64,000 bases of DNA from Odobenus rosmarus divergens (Eukaryota; Chordata; Mammalia; Carnivora; Odobenidae): contig NW_004452110.1 in assembly GCF_000321225.1 (NCBI RefSeq), forward strand, positions 1 through 64,000, given 5' to 3'. The translations under genes were made by a program, and so were the position numbers. Below, one piece after another: positions 1-10,620 of the stretch. The stretch's first letter is position 1; each line of letters begins with the position of its first letter. A model generated the notes under the pieces. It did not search any database and was not told the DNA's origin. It saw nothing but the letters and a program-made list of their open reading frames with translations.

Positions 1-150
1 GGATGGGTTAGCCTGGTGATGGGTATTAAAGAGGGCACGTTCTGCGTGGAGCACTGGGTGTTATGCACAAACAATGAATCATGGAACACTACATCAAGAA
101 CTAATGATGTAATGTATGGTGATTAACATAATAAAAAATTTAAAAAAAAA
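1..150 (+). mobile_element. Carnivore L1 3' end fragment
   Basis: The text runs from GGATGGGTTAGCCTGGTGAT through 'gagcactgggtgttatgc' and 'aatgaatcatggaacac' to an A-rich tail near 130-150. This is the 3' untranslated end of the young carnivore L1 family. The 5' part lies outside the window. It is antisense to SHTN1, inside its intron 2. Confidence 0.85.
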
Positions 151-1294
151 CTGGGTAAAAAATAATAGTCTCAAAATCCATTTTTATATGAACTAGAGTT
201 CATACCATTAATATCACCAACCATGTTACAGCTAATATAGGCAGCCAATTAATATGAGTGAAAAACTTAAATATGATGTTTAAGAACCCAATAAATAGCC
301 TCAAATATGCCAAAGGTTTTACAAATTTTCGGCTCACTGCCCATTTTCATTACAGATCTTACTCTCAAATTTTAAAGACAAGGTCTCATAATTTATAGCC
401 ATGATGACCATCTGCTTCAATAACTACAAAGGACATATTTTATTAATTTTCCACCATGGACATTAAGTTTTGAAATATTTAGTCTATCAAGGTAATTTCT
501 AAACACAAATTTTGTTTCTATCTAAAAGCAATAACGGACAGCTCTGCTCGCTCTCTCTCTCTCTCTCTCTGTCTCCTACTTTTCAGTTCAATTCAGCACT
601 CTCTTCTTTTTTTAACTTAGAACCCCTTCTGCCCCTCCCTGAATTTGCAGGGGCGGGGAAGATACATAAACAAATATTCAAAAATCTTAGATGGACATGT
701 GCAGAGACAAAAAGGTAAGTAGTTTAAAAAGGTAAGTAGAATTCAATGATTTCAGTTTAAAAATAAAACTGCCAGGGCCTCTAAAAACATGCACCAGGTG
801 TTACCATCTTCATAGTGGGTGATTTTCAACCTCCAGTATATTATTCATATACTTAAGAGGATGTGAGCATAAAAAAGGTTTATGAAAGAAGATGGGCTAG
901 ACACCAATGACTAATGGCAAAGAGTTCTCTCCAAAATCTACTCTGTCTTAAGCCCCAAAGATAAGTGTCTTCCCTTCAATTCCATCACTAGAATCCCAAA
1001 TCTAGTTGTCAGGGAAAAAGTACAATTCTTGGGGGCCTGAGTTGCTTGGCCTGGTGCCTTGCTGCACATTTAGCTGAGTAGTTAATCTCCCAGAGCAGCG
1101 CCTACTGTGGCATGCCTGCTATTCTTTACCATCTGGAGCCTGGAGTTGATATTAGCTTGAACCACACATGCAGGAGAAAAGAAAAAAGAAAAAAACTCTC
1201 ATTCGCATTTAACTGAAATTGGTGGCAGAACAATGCACCATGCCGTCCAGGCTTTCACACATGTAAGAAAGGAAAGAAAGCGTAAAGTACAAAC
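151..1294. other. SHTN1 intron 2 (3-prime part of window), no exon seen
   Basis: AT-rich, largely unique sequence immediately downstream (in gene direction) of SHTN1 exon 2. I looked on the minus strand for the next shootin-1 residues (CDKIRQERDEAVKK) and did not find them, so exon 3 lies beyond the left edge. Apart from a short CT repeat nothing stands out. Confidence 0.6.
551..570. repeat. (CT)n microsatellite
   Basis: Ten uninterrupted CT units in intronic DNA. No adjoining SINE body is visible, so this is a free-standing simple repeat. Confidence 0.9.
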
Positions 1295-1347
1295 CTTCTC
1301 CTTTGTTTTCTGGTTCTCTGCTCTGAGGTCTTCATATTCGCCTATGG
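1295..1347 (-). CDS. SHTN1: SHTN1 (shootin-1) coding exon 2
   Basis: A 53-bp internal exon. Read on the minus strand it is CC followed by 17 codons giving IGEYEDLRAENQKTKEK. Joined to the single G left over from exon 1 it starts with Ala (GCC), giving residues 20-37 of shootin-1 exactly as I know them from mammals. The acceptor is an AG at 1349-1348 preceded by a strong pyrimidine run; the donor is GTTTGT beginning at 1294. The exon ends in phase 0 after a Lys codon, and the next known residue is Cys. The segment is the start of the N-terminal coiled-coil region. Shootin-1 is a cytosolic neuronal protein that couples actin retrograde flow to L1-CAM adhesion during axon formation and polarity. 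Too short to appear as an open frame; identified from protein continuity, phase and splice sites. Confidence 0.95.
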
Positions 1348-3930
1348 CTAAAAGAAAAAAAAGAGGAAAGCAACGTTATAACACCATCAAAAGTTTACTG
1401 TAGGAAAACCCAGGATCCAACCACTCATCTCTATTGTCCCTTTGGTATGTTGGTGGTGGGGTAGAAAAGAGGCCACAGAAGAAGGGCTTCTGCTTTTAAG
1501 AGTAAGAAAAAGAGACCACCAAGCCAAATTTCCAATTCTCCCTGGGTCACAGAAAGACCTCAGAGCCATAAGTGACCTATGACAAATCACTTCTCCTTGG
1601 TGCTCAGCACTTGGGTCCCGTGAAAGGAGACAGGTGGATGCTCCCTGACGTTCCTTCTAGCACCGTTAGTCTGTGGTGCTATAACCAGAGGTTTATTTTT
1701 AAATCAGCCTCCAGAAAATAATGTCAGCTTACACATTCAGTTCAGTGTCACACATCTGCTTTATCCACAAAGCAAAAAGTTTACACTATGAGCATTCAGC
1801 TAAGAACAACTATTTTCAGGCATTGCAAGATCATCCACCACCAAGCCACGACCAGATACGAGCCAGATTCATTTCACTAAGTTGGAAAAATATGTGAACT
1901 GTCTGGAAATATTTCCAACTATGTGAAAAAACAGCAACTTATTATTTAAAACCCTCTATTGCCAGAAAAAGTAGCCTGAACACCCACATTCATCTCTTAG
2001 CCAAAGCACCACTCTCAGATAGCCTCGGTTGAGAATATGATGTTTACAGCATACGATGGGAAGAAAGAGCATGATCCAGTATTAAGAATGGAGTAGAATG
2101 TGTAAGGTGGGCCTACTCCCAGACCAGCACCTTGACTGGCACCATAGAGCCAGGCCATTATCAGATTGGATTTTTATACTTGTACCTATAAAAAAATGTA
2201 ATTGGGATTTATCTACAAAAAGCTCAGTTTTTTTCTTAAAAAAAGAAAAGACAAATAGAGTTTCCTATTTCTATCAATAACTAGATGATAGAAAAAAAGA
2301 CTCTAAAACCAGTGGCTTCAAGAACATCCCAGATAATCTGGTTATTAATTCTAGAAGGGTAGGATTCTAACCACTGGAACAGAGAAAAACCCAAAAACAA
2401 ACAATGCACATGGTGAAGTATATCGTTTGCGTCCTCCAACAGTGATCGAAAGGATTTAGAATAGCTACAGTGATCGTAGAACCACAACCTTTAAATCCAA
2501 CCAAATGAACAAATATTTATGGGATTACACCACCAATGCCCATAGGTTTTACTGGCACTCTCCGACCATCTAAATAAGAGTTAATGGACAATTTTATTGA
2601 AGCCACACCCAAAAAGAATTCTTGAAAATGAGACAGCCGATAAAATAGCTGAATGTATATAGGTAAAGATAGAGCCTTTTTAAAAATAATTATATTTTCA
2701 ACAGAAAACATTTGAGTGACCACACGATGAAGTCTTATGCACACCAGCTCCTCATCAGCCACCACCACACAAAGCCCAATCAATGGGTATAAAGCCAATT
2801 GTCCTTGGTTATGAAAAATCAATAAAATAACCCCCTCCTTTTTTAACAGAAAGAAACAAAACTAAGAGATTCTAAAAATATACACTTATGCACTGGGTAG
2901 TCTATGGTCATGGTCCTAAGTCTTATTACTATATCTAATATTCTTTCAAAAAATAAATATATATTTTACTGAGAGACTTTAGTTTACTTGACATTTAAAA
3001 GTAAAAAAAATAAAAATAAAAAAATAAAAGTATCTGTAGATGAAGTTGAAAAATCAAGATTGATTTACCACTCTATTCTTGATGACCTATTTTATAGACG
3101 AACAAACAAACAATAAAGGCTTATAAAACCACGATCTCATATTGACATTAAGAAAATGTTTTTCTATTTAAAATATTAGATAACACCTTTGAGGCTTTTT
3201 AAAAATACCGATACTATTCTTCCATTATATTGCCAATAAAATCCAGATGAAATATTGCAGACTCTCAAGTATAGGGTCTTCATGAAAAGCATTAATTAAG
3301 AACCCTTCACCTATCATGCCTTAATGGAAACCACAGACAATGTGCTTTCTTGTGACTCTGTGCAACTTAAAAAAACAAAGCCAGGTAAAGGGAATGGAGA
3401 GGAAAAGTATGGGAAAAGTATGGGCAGAATTCCCAGTGGGAAGGTAGCACCTGGGGAACAGGGCATAAATGGAAAGAAAAACATATATTCATATTTTTTT
3501 CATTGAAGTTAGAAAACCAAACTTGCTGTCCTAAACAAGATTTACACACACACACACACACACACACACCCCATAGTGAATACACATGTAACCCCATCCT
3601 CAGCAAAACTGGCAAAAACTGAAGTGACCTATAGTATTCAGCTACTTCTTTTTTGGCAATGCTAAAGGGTCACAGAGAAAGCCGCCTTCTTGTTTCAGAA
3701 GTGGCTCGGAGTTTGGAAATTTTTTAAGTGAGTCACACAACTCAAGTGATTGGATGATACAGATCCTCCAAATCTTGAAGTAACCAATGCAAAAGTAAAG
3801 ATGAACTGGACCAACGCTCTACCACATGAAAGATACCCACGGCTTGGGAAGACTTCATCTCCTGGGTTTCAGGTACAGGGGATTTCAATGTACGGTAAGG
3901 TCACGTCGCACAGTAATTAAAAAGTGCAGC
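1348..3930. other. Intronic, mostly unique DNA
   Basis: AT-rich sequence without recognisable exon, SINE or L1 text except a CA microsatellite near 3.5 kb. Short open frames on both strands here lack any protein resemblance or splice-site support. Confidence 0.5.
3544..3569. repeat. (AC)n microsatellite
   Basis: Thirteen AC dinucleotides in SHTN1 intron 1, uninterrupted and therefore probably polymorphic. Confidence 0.95.
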
Positions 3931-3934
3931 CAAG

Positions 3935-4110
3935 GGACTTTGGTCTAGTTGGTTAACCTCTCTAAATCACAGATTCCTCCTCTGGAAAATAAGGATGAAA
4001 ATTATACGTCTTTCACATGGTATGGTGATTAAGAGTAAGCTAACATGTAAGGTGTAAGAGTGCTTAGGTATGTTATGTGTTCAATACATGTTAGCCATGC
4101 TTGTTGTTAC
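3935..4110 (-). mobile_element. MIR SINE fragment
   Basis: Contains the reverse-strand MIR landmarks: 'ggttaacctctctaaatc', a 'cctcctctggaaaataagg' core and a terminal 'gtgttcaatacatgttagc'. Diverged, as expected for this ancient mammalian SINE. Confidence 0.75.
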
Positions 4111-4324
4111 TGATACAGCAAAGTACATCAGATCTTGTGTGCATGGTAAGAGATCAGGCTGCTCCCTAATGCCCTCGGTACATGGCCTGAAAGGTGGCAG
4201 AGCAGAAAATCTCCGAAACCCTACACTGCTACCCAAATAAAAGGAGAAAGGGGGCCAACAATCAGTTGTAGTGTGTTGTAGTTTAAAAAAAAAAAAAACA
4301 GCAAGGAAGTGGAAGCATGTCTGG

Positions 4325-4505
4325 GAGCTGTACTTTTCAATCCTGGCTGCACATCGGAATCACCTGGGGAGCTTTTAAATCATACAGATGTCTAGCCCCC
4401 TCGCAGCCCACCCCACCCCAAGATTCTAATTTAACTAGTCTAGGGTGGACCTTGGGCACCATATTTGTTTGAGAAGTGAACACCCCAGGCGATTCTAATG
4501 TGCAG
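4325..4505 (+). mobile_element. MER5A-like hAT element
   Basis: 'atcggaatcacctgggg' followed by 'agcttttaaatcatacagat', a C-rich middle and a closing 'caggcgattctaatgtgcag' follow the MER5A non-autonomous hAT-Charlie consensus in order. Family recognition is from memory of the consensus. Confidence 0.7.
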
Positions 4506-4927
4506 CCGGGGAGGGGAATCACTCCGTAAGGGTACAGAATGGAAGAAAAAGGGAGATGTGGAGAAAACAAGGAAAATATCAGGCAGAGCACGTGTTTCAA
4601 GAATCATGCTGGTTTTCCATTTTCCAACTCCCTAATGCCAAGAAAGGGAGCTTTCTTTCCAAGCTGCAAATCATGACATAGTCAGCCCAGAAATCAGATG
4701 AGTAGATTTGTGCGTTTCAGAAGCATGGCACTTAAAGTTCATCAACACAGGCAATGACACCTCTGGCTGGGATGAGTCACCATCACGGTTTGCCCGGGAC
4801 TTTCCAGTTATAGACTAAAGAAGAAGAGAGCCCAGTGTCCTTGGACACCTCTCAGTCCTGGGCAGGTTAATCGCCCTATCCCAAGGATAAGCACCCCATC
4901 AGTACTTCCCAACTAATACCTTCTAGA

Positions 4928-5140
4928 CCTGCACTGTCGAATACGGAGCCGCTAGCTACAGGTAGCTAACTTACATGTAAATTAATTAAAATTAAAGAAA
5001 ACTTAAAATTCCGTTCTTCAGTTGCACTAGCCATACTTCCAGTGTTCCACAGCTACGTGTGGCTAGGGGCTCCCGGAGCAGACAGCAGACAAAGAACATT
5101 TCCATCACCGCAGGAAGTTCTGCTAGGCAGTACTATTCTG
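4928..5140. mobile_element. Non-autonomous hAT-type DNA transposon fragment
   Basis: 'ctgcactgtcgaatacgg' with 'agccgctagctacaggtag', mirrored by 'ccacagctacgtgtggctag' and 'gaacatttccatcaccg' further on, is the palindromic layout of a common mammalian hAT-type MER element. I am not certain of the subfamily name. Confidence 0.55.
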
Positions 5141-5945
5141 CACATCTCTATCCAGCCAGCCTCCAAGCACCTCAAACTCAACATGTCAGAAAGTGAACTC
5201 ATCAAACTCCATTTCACCCAAACCTCCTCCTTCCCATATGCATGATGTCCTTCTGGGGTCATCACCGACCTGGTCCTCAAGCTAGTACCTCAGGATCATC
5301 CTTGATTCCCCTCTTTCTCCCACCTTCCAACGAACTATCAAATTGCTCCCATCTCTTAAAACGTCTCCCCAGTGTGCCCTTCCTCTACAGTATGCCTGCC
5401 CTAATTCTAATCTTCAATAATGGTAAAGTCCTCTCATGTAGCCTCTAGCCTCCCTCTATCCCAAGTTCACTCTTCACAAAAGAGATGGTTAGCACAGTAA
5501 TAAGGCAGCCTGGTTACATCATTCTGGTAGCCCACCGAGATGTTACTTCACAACCTGGGACACCCATCCCCACCCCTACCATTCAGCCTTAGAGACCATC
5601 ACTCAGTCCATCATCTCTAAGACCGTTCACACCCAGGTGCCTTTATAAACATTTTTCCCATCACCTCCCCATCTTCCCTACCTCCTCCTTGACAATGCAA
5701 TTCAACTGTCATTTCCTGTAAGAAACCTTCCCCACATACCTAAGGCAAAAATCAACATTTATATTTCTAATATACTACCAGAGTACCCTGTTCATCTATC
5801 TCTACTAGAGTATCAACGTGTAACATTATAAACTACCTGAGCACAAGTCTGTTTTCTTGTCTTCTCTCCCATCTGATTCATTGCTATAGATCTTATACCC
5901 AGCAGAATACGAAGCAGAGTTGGTACCTATGTTGACTGAATGGCT
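5141..5945 (+). mobile_element. LINE-2 (L2) 3' fragment
   Basis: Follows the L2 3' portion in order: 'cctcaaactcaacatgtcag', 'ggatcatccttgattcccc', 'tgtcatttcctgtaagaaac', 'aaactacctgagcacaagtc', and an ending near 'gttgactgaatgg'. Heavily diverged, with one poorly matching stretch near 5.48-5.62 kb. Confidence 0.7.
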
Positions 5946-5949
5946 GATT

Positions 5950-6105
5950 CATATAATCTGTGATGTGGAGCAATTAAGCCAAATATCAACATCCCCATTT
6001 TAAAAATGAAGATACAAATACATAGAGAAGTCAAATTCCACAGTAAGAAATATTGGAGGCAGGACCAGTCTACTGATTTCCAAAGTCATTTGTGTAAAAA
6101 AACAT
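5950..6105 (+). mobile_element. MIR SINE fragment
   Basis: 'catccccattttaaaaatga' followed by a degenerate 'acatagagaagtcaaattcc' and 'ggaggcaggaccagtct' matches the MIR core and 3' flank in plus orientation. Confidence 0.6.
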
Positions 6106-6149
6106 TACTGGGCATTACTGTGCGCAGTGTGCTAAAACACTGGACCAGA

Positions 6150-6255
6150 AACAATCCTCTAGGGTGAGGACTATGTCTTTATACATACAGCTACCAACAT
6201 CTAGCACAATGCCTGACGTATAGCAGGCACTGGATAAATGTGTGTTAAATTAAGG
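6150..6255 (+). mobile_element. L2 3' terminal fragment
   Basis: 'gggtgaggactatgtcttt', 'catctagcacaatgcctgac' and 'ggcactggataaatgtgtg' match the last part of L2. Confidence 0.75.
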
Positions 6256-6869
6256 AAGAAGGAAGAATGGATCTAGGTCTTCACATGAACAAATCATGAA
6301 AGAGCATGTACTGTCCTCCCCATATTAAAAGGGTCTCTTACATCACGTGTTACAACAAGATACTTAATAAAAGTGAAGCTTTAAATAGCCATCAAATATA
6401 ACCAGAAAAACACTGCCTCATAAGATCTTCTAATGTAGATTCTCATCCATTAAGTCTGCATCTTTGAGACTCATGTAGCCTTGAAACACCTCTTACTAAT
6501 GGGGAACGAGGACATGAGTCATAAGAGATAATGTTCAATTAAGACATTATTCCCTTCTGCACATATGCCAATGGGTCCTCTTTTAGAGCCAGAGCAGAAA
6601 GAGAAGTCATTTATACCTCCCTTGTTAATTAAAGCATTAGAAAAGCCAGAAAAAAAACACTACTGGAAAACGTGATCAAAAAACAAAGATGACAGATTTC
6701 ACATCTGAAAAGAAATGATGGCAAACCTGAAATTTACACATTACTTGGTAGAACACACAGTTCGGTGCTAATGAATTAATGATGCTTAAGAAGTACTCCC
6801 AACGAACTATAGGAATGACTTCAAATTAACCCACAGAAAGGAAGGAAATGGAGCATGTTTATAAAATTG
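6256..6869. other. Unique intronic DNA
   Basis: No exon, RNA gene or clear repeat seen. AT-rich. Confidence 0.5.
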
Positions 6870-8217
6870 TATAAGTCTGGTTTCCAGTCCGGCATGGAGC
6901 TTTTCTGTCACCACCCCTGTCCTCATAACAACAGAAAAGTGGAACAAACTGAAAATCAACAATTCTTCTTAGATCCACCAGAGAACTGAGGTCACAGGGC
7001 AAACTGCTATTCCAGAATTGGAGAGACAAGCAAGATACAGACAATAATGACTTCCTGAAGCAGAAGGCAAGGTGTGGAACCCACTCGGCAACCGGTGCCA
7101 AGAGAGGGAAACCTAAACTGTTGATGGCGAATTGCTGAAGGCTCAGTTCTAACAAGTTTGAGAGTTAAAAACTCCAATGGGTGGGCCAGTCTTAGGAGGG
7201 TCCCAACATTTAGGGAGTTTTATCTCCAGGAGCGCTACCACAGCCTCAGAAGAAGTACCAGAAGAAATTTCCCTACTGCTTCAGGCAGGGGAAGGGGGAG
7301 AGGAGCCATGCTGAAATATGCCCAGAGCCTCTGTTCTTCGTTGCAAGGCCGGCCCTCAGGAGAAATCATTTCCCTAGAGCCTGACAGACTTGGCGGAAGG
7401 TAATAGCCAACTCCAGGCCCCTCTAGCCTTCCTGTCTGAACTAAGCAAGAAACACCAAAACAGAGAAGCACAGATGAAAGTCACAGCCCAGGGGCACAGG
7501 CTCACCAAGAGACAGAGACCACATCACAGGACCATGGGAGGCTTCCTCTCCCCCATACCTTACCCCCCATGGATGTTTATAGCAGCGTTATTCACAATTG
7601 CCAAAGCCTGGAAGCAACCATCATGTTCATCAACAGGTGAATGGATAAACAAAATGTGGTACATACATGCAACTGAGTATTCTTCAGTGATACAAAGAAA
7701 TAAATGCACTATCAAGCCACAAAAAGACATGGGGGACCCATACGTGCATACTGCTAAGTGAAAGAAGTCAATATAAAAATGCTACATACCAAGTAATTCC
7801 AACTCTATGACACTGTGAAAAAAGGAAAACTAAAGAGTCAGTAAAAAGATGAGTGATGCTGCCAGGAGTTCAGAGGTAAGGAGGGGGCAATGAACAAGTA
7901 GAGCAGAGGGAATTTTTGGAGCAGTGAAATTATTCTGTATGGTAATGTAATGGTGGGTACGAGTCATACATCTGTCAAAACCCATAGGATGTATATAACA
8001 CAAAGAATGAACCCCAATGTAAACTATGGACTTAATTAATAATAATGTATCAGTATGCCTCATCAATTCTAAGGAATGCACCACACTAACTCAAAGTGAT
8101 AATAATAGAGAAAACAGAGAGTGGGGGAAGATGAGGGGCTATGTGGAAATTCTCTGTACTTTCTGCTCAGTTTTTCTGTAAACCTAAAACTGTGCCCCAA
8201 AAGTCTTATTTAAAACA
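6870..8217 (+). mobile_element. L1M element, internally deleted (5' region joined to 3' end)
   Basis: The first part (about 6870-7565) resembles the L1M 5' region seen again at 28.1-28.9 kb: shared 'tgaaatatgcccagag' and 'cacagcccaggggcac'. It changes abruptly near 7566 to L1MC-type 3' text ('ggatgtttatagcagcg', 'ttcacaattgccaaagcctg', ending 'aacctaaaactgtgcccc'). Both ORFs are missing. Confidence 0.7.
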
Positions 8218-8225
8218 AACGTATA

Positions 8226-8424
8226 GGACGCCTGGGTGGCTCAGTCGGTTAAGCAACTGCCTTCGGCTCAGGTCATGATCCCAGGGTCCTGGGATCGAGT
8301 CCCGCATCGGGCTCCCTGCTCGGCGGGGAGCCTCCTTCTCCCTCTGCCTCTGTCTCTCTCCCTCTCTGTCTCTCATGAATAAATAAATAAAATCTTTAAA
8401 AAAATAAAAAATAAAAAAATAAAA
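8226..8424 (+). mobile_element. CAN SINE (tRNA-Lys-derived), full length
   Basis: Starts GGACGCCTGGGTGGCTCAG, keeps the tRNA-like B-box part 'gggatcgagtcccgc', a CT-rich block and an AATAAATAAAATC tail. Short target duplication 'aacgtata' on both sides. Inserted beside the L1M 3' end; an AC repeat follows. Confidence 0.95.
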
Positions 8425-8432
8425 CAACGTAT

Positions 8433-8458
8433 ACACACACACACACACACACACACAC
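8433..8458. repeat. (AC)n microsatellite next to SINE tail
   Basis: Thirteen AC units directly after the SINE A-rich tail and its target duplication. Confidence 0.95.
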
Positions 8459-8769
8459 GTAACAGAATCATACTCTGATTTGTGCCACAGAGGATTTGAG
8501 ATAGAATCAAGTAACTAAAAGGATCCTAATACATTACTGTTCTGTGGACATACAAAAAATTTCAGAACTCGTTTTAATATTTAATTTTTACCAGCATGGT
8601 AGACAGACAACAACAAAAGCCATGCTCCTTCTATGTTTTAAAGCAAAGCCTAGTTGTCTAAGAGAATAAAATCTACAGCATGACCAAGTTTAGAATATTC
8701 CCGCGTTTTGGATCCACTTTTGAGAATTTTTCCCACAGCTGCACTTTCAGATAAACGTGTACAAGCATG

Positions 8770-9188
8770 TAAGCAACATTTTTATTTTAATAAACTTTAA
8801 TTTTACAAACTTTAAATTTATAGCAAAATTGCAAGGATAATACAGACGGTTCCCATAAGCCCTGCACCCAGTTTCTTCTATTATTAACATCTTATATTAG
8901 TATGGTACGTTTATTACAATCAATGGACCAATACTGACACATTATTATGAACTAAGGTCCACACTTTATTCATATCTCCTTAGTTTTTCCCTAACGTTCC
9001 GTTTTCCTTCCAGGATTCCACTCAGGTACCATGCTACATTTAGTTGTCAGGTCTCCTTAGACACCTCCTGGCTGTGAGAGTTTCTCACTACATAGACATA
9101 CATGTATCTATAAATATTTCTGTATGTAATTACCTGTATCTAGATTAAGCAAAACATGAATTCATACTGATGTCTCCAACTGTTATCT
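8770..9188 (-). mobile_element. L1M 3' UTR fragment
   Basis: 'agcaaaattgcaaggataat', 'gttcccataagccctgcac' and 'gttgtcaggtctccttagac' are the reverse complement of the L1M 3' tail that appears in plus orientation near 27.0 kb. One of few minus-strand L1 pieces in the window. Confidence 0.65.
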
Positions 9189-9299
9189 ATTGCCCAAAGC
9201 ATTATTTTTAATAGCAAAGACATAGAAACACAGAGGTGTCCATCCAGAGGACATTAACTACATTGTGGGAAAACTGTCGAGTAGAACACTATCCAACCA

Positions 9300-9488
9300 A
9301 TTTTTTTAAAGATTTTATTTATTTATTTTTTTGAGAGAGTATGTGAGCATGAGCAGGGGGGAGAGGCAGAGGGACAAGCAGACTCCCCTCTAAGTGGGAA
9401 GCGTGATGTGGGGCTTGATCCCAGGACCTGAGATCATGACCTGAGCCAAAGTCAGACGCTTAACTGACTGAGCCACCCAAGTGCCCCT
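9300..9488 (-). mobile_element. CAN SINE, full length
   Basis: Begins TTTTTTTAAAGATTTTATTT and ends 'gagccacccaagtgccc'. Target duplication resembling 'accaatcaa' on both sides. Inserted into an L1 fragment. Confidence 0.95.
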
Positions 9489-9582
9489 AACCAATCAATT
9501 TTTAAAGATTTAATTCTATATGTACTGATATGAATTCTGTAATATATATTCAGGGACAACTACATATGTACATACAAGTGCA

Positions 9583-9642
9583 CAATTTTCTAAAGGAAAT
9601 ACAACAAAAAGTCAATTTTCTAAAGGAAATACAACAAAAAGT
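9583..9642. repeat. Perfect 30-bp tandem duplication
   Basis: The unit at 9583-9612 (starting 'caattttctaaagg', ending 'acaacaaaaagt') is repeated without a mismatch at 9613-9642. No transposon boundary coincides with it, so it looks like a recent local duplication or replication slippage. Confidence 0.95.
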
Positions 9643-9806
9643 GTAACTCTGAGCAATGGAAAGGGGGTTAGAGCATGCACTAGCAGTGGGTGACAATGCC
9701 TCAAAGAGGAATACAATCTCAGGTATTACAATGGTTTGCAACCTCCAAAGGATCACAGTATATAAAGGGATATACAGTATATCTGTGATATTAAAATTTC
9801 ATGGGG

Positions 9807-9891
9807 AAGCCTGCTTCTCCCTCTCCCTCTGCCACTCTCCCTACTTGTGCTTGCTCTCTGTCAAATAACTAAATAAAATCTTTAAAAAAAA
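9807..9891 (+). mobile_element. CAN SINE, 5'-truncated, with target duplication
   Basis: Only the 3' half is present ('agcctgcttctccctctcc' through 'aaataaaatctttaaaa'). It is flanked by 'aaaatttcatgggga' on both sides, so the truncation happened at insertion rather than by later deletion. Confidence 0.9.
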
Positions 9892-10094
9892 ATTTCATGG
9901 GGAGTAGGAACAATTAGGGGAAAAAATGTCTAAAAAGACTCCCTAAGAGAGTATAATGAAATAAAGATTAAGAAATGAGGGAACAGTTCATTGTACTTTT
10001 CATTTCCTATGCTTGTTTTCCTATGAGCATACGTTTATTTTTATTTTTAAATTAAAAAAAAAGTCAGATTTATCTAGCCAATGGAAGTGTTAGA

Positions 10095-10320
10095 TGAATC
10101 AGGAAATTCTGACTATAAGATGTAGTTCATCAGCCCATGCTGAGGGTCCATCTCATGGAGGGTTGCCTAGTTGGTGTCTCTTGGGCAGCAGCTCACAAAC
10201 TTTAGGAGGAAGTTGCATTCTTAATCAGTATGTTGGTTTGCAACAAACACCAAATGTCCCACAAAGCCTAAAATACTATCTGGCCATTTACAGGAAAAGT
10301 CTGCTGACTTCTAGTCTACA
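10095..10320 (-). mobile_element. hAT-type MER element fragment
   Basis: 'cacaaagcctaaaatactat' followed by 'ctggccatttacaggaaa' and 'gtctgctgacttctag' is the end of a common mammalian non-autonomous hAT element. The exact family is uncertain. Confidence 0.55.
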
Positions 10321-10329
10321 GTATATTCG

Positions 10330-10620
10330 CTTAAAAACTTTTTTTGGCGTATTCATATAGTGGAATGCTCTTCAGCAATGCAAATAAATCAGCTACAACT
10401 ACACACAACAGTGCTGATAAATCTCACACATCATGAGTGAAAGAAGACAGAAACAAATACTGCATCCCACACGATTCCATTTACTTATCTTTCAGAAACT
10501 GGCAAAACCTTGGTGACACAGATATTGGGGAAAGGCAGGCGATCGTGATTAGAGGGGTTATGAAGGGGTTTCTGGAGATGTTCTGATTCAAGTGTTGTTA
10601 GAAACATTTTTTTCAATAAT
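10330..10620 (+). mobile_element. L1M 3' fragment
   Basis: 'tagtggaatgctcttcagc', 'gtgaaagaagacagaaac' and 'cacacgattccatttac' follow the order of L1 ORF2 C-terminal/3' UTR text. Confidence 0.7.

Larger units (their letters stand above)
9190..9650 (+). mobile_element. L1 fragment split by a SINE
   Basis: 'tagcaaagacatagaaac' and 'aggtgtccatccagagga' before the SINE at 9300-9488, with AT-rich continuation after it, resemble degenerate L1 3' ORF2/UTR text. Confidence 0.5.

Noticed and set aside
8226..8300. tRNA gene
   Set aside because: The A/B-box-like text belongs to the tRNA-Lys-derived head of a SINE with an insertion target duplication; no intact tRNA fold or 3' end is present.
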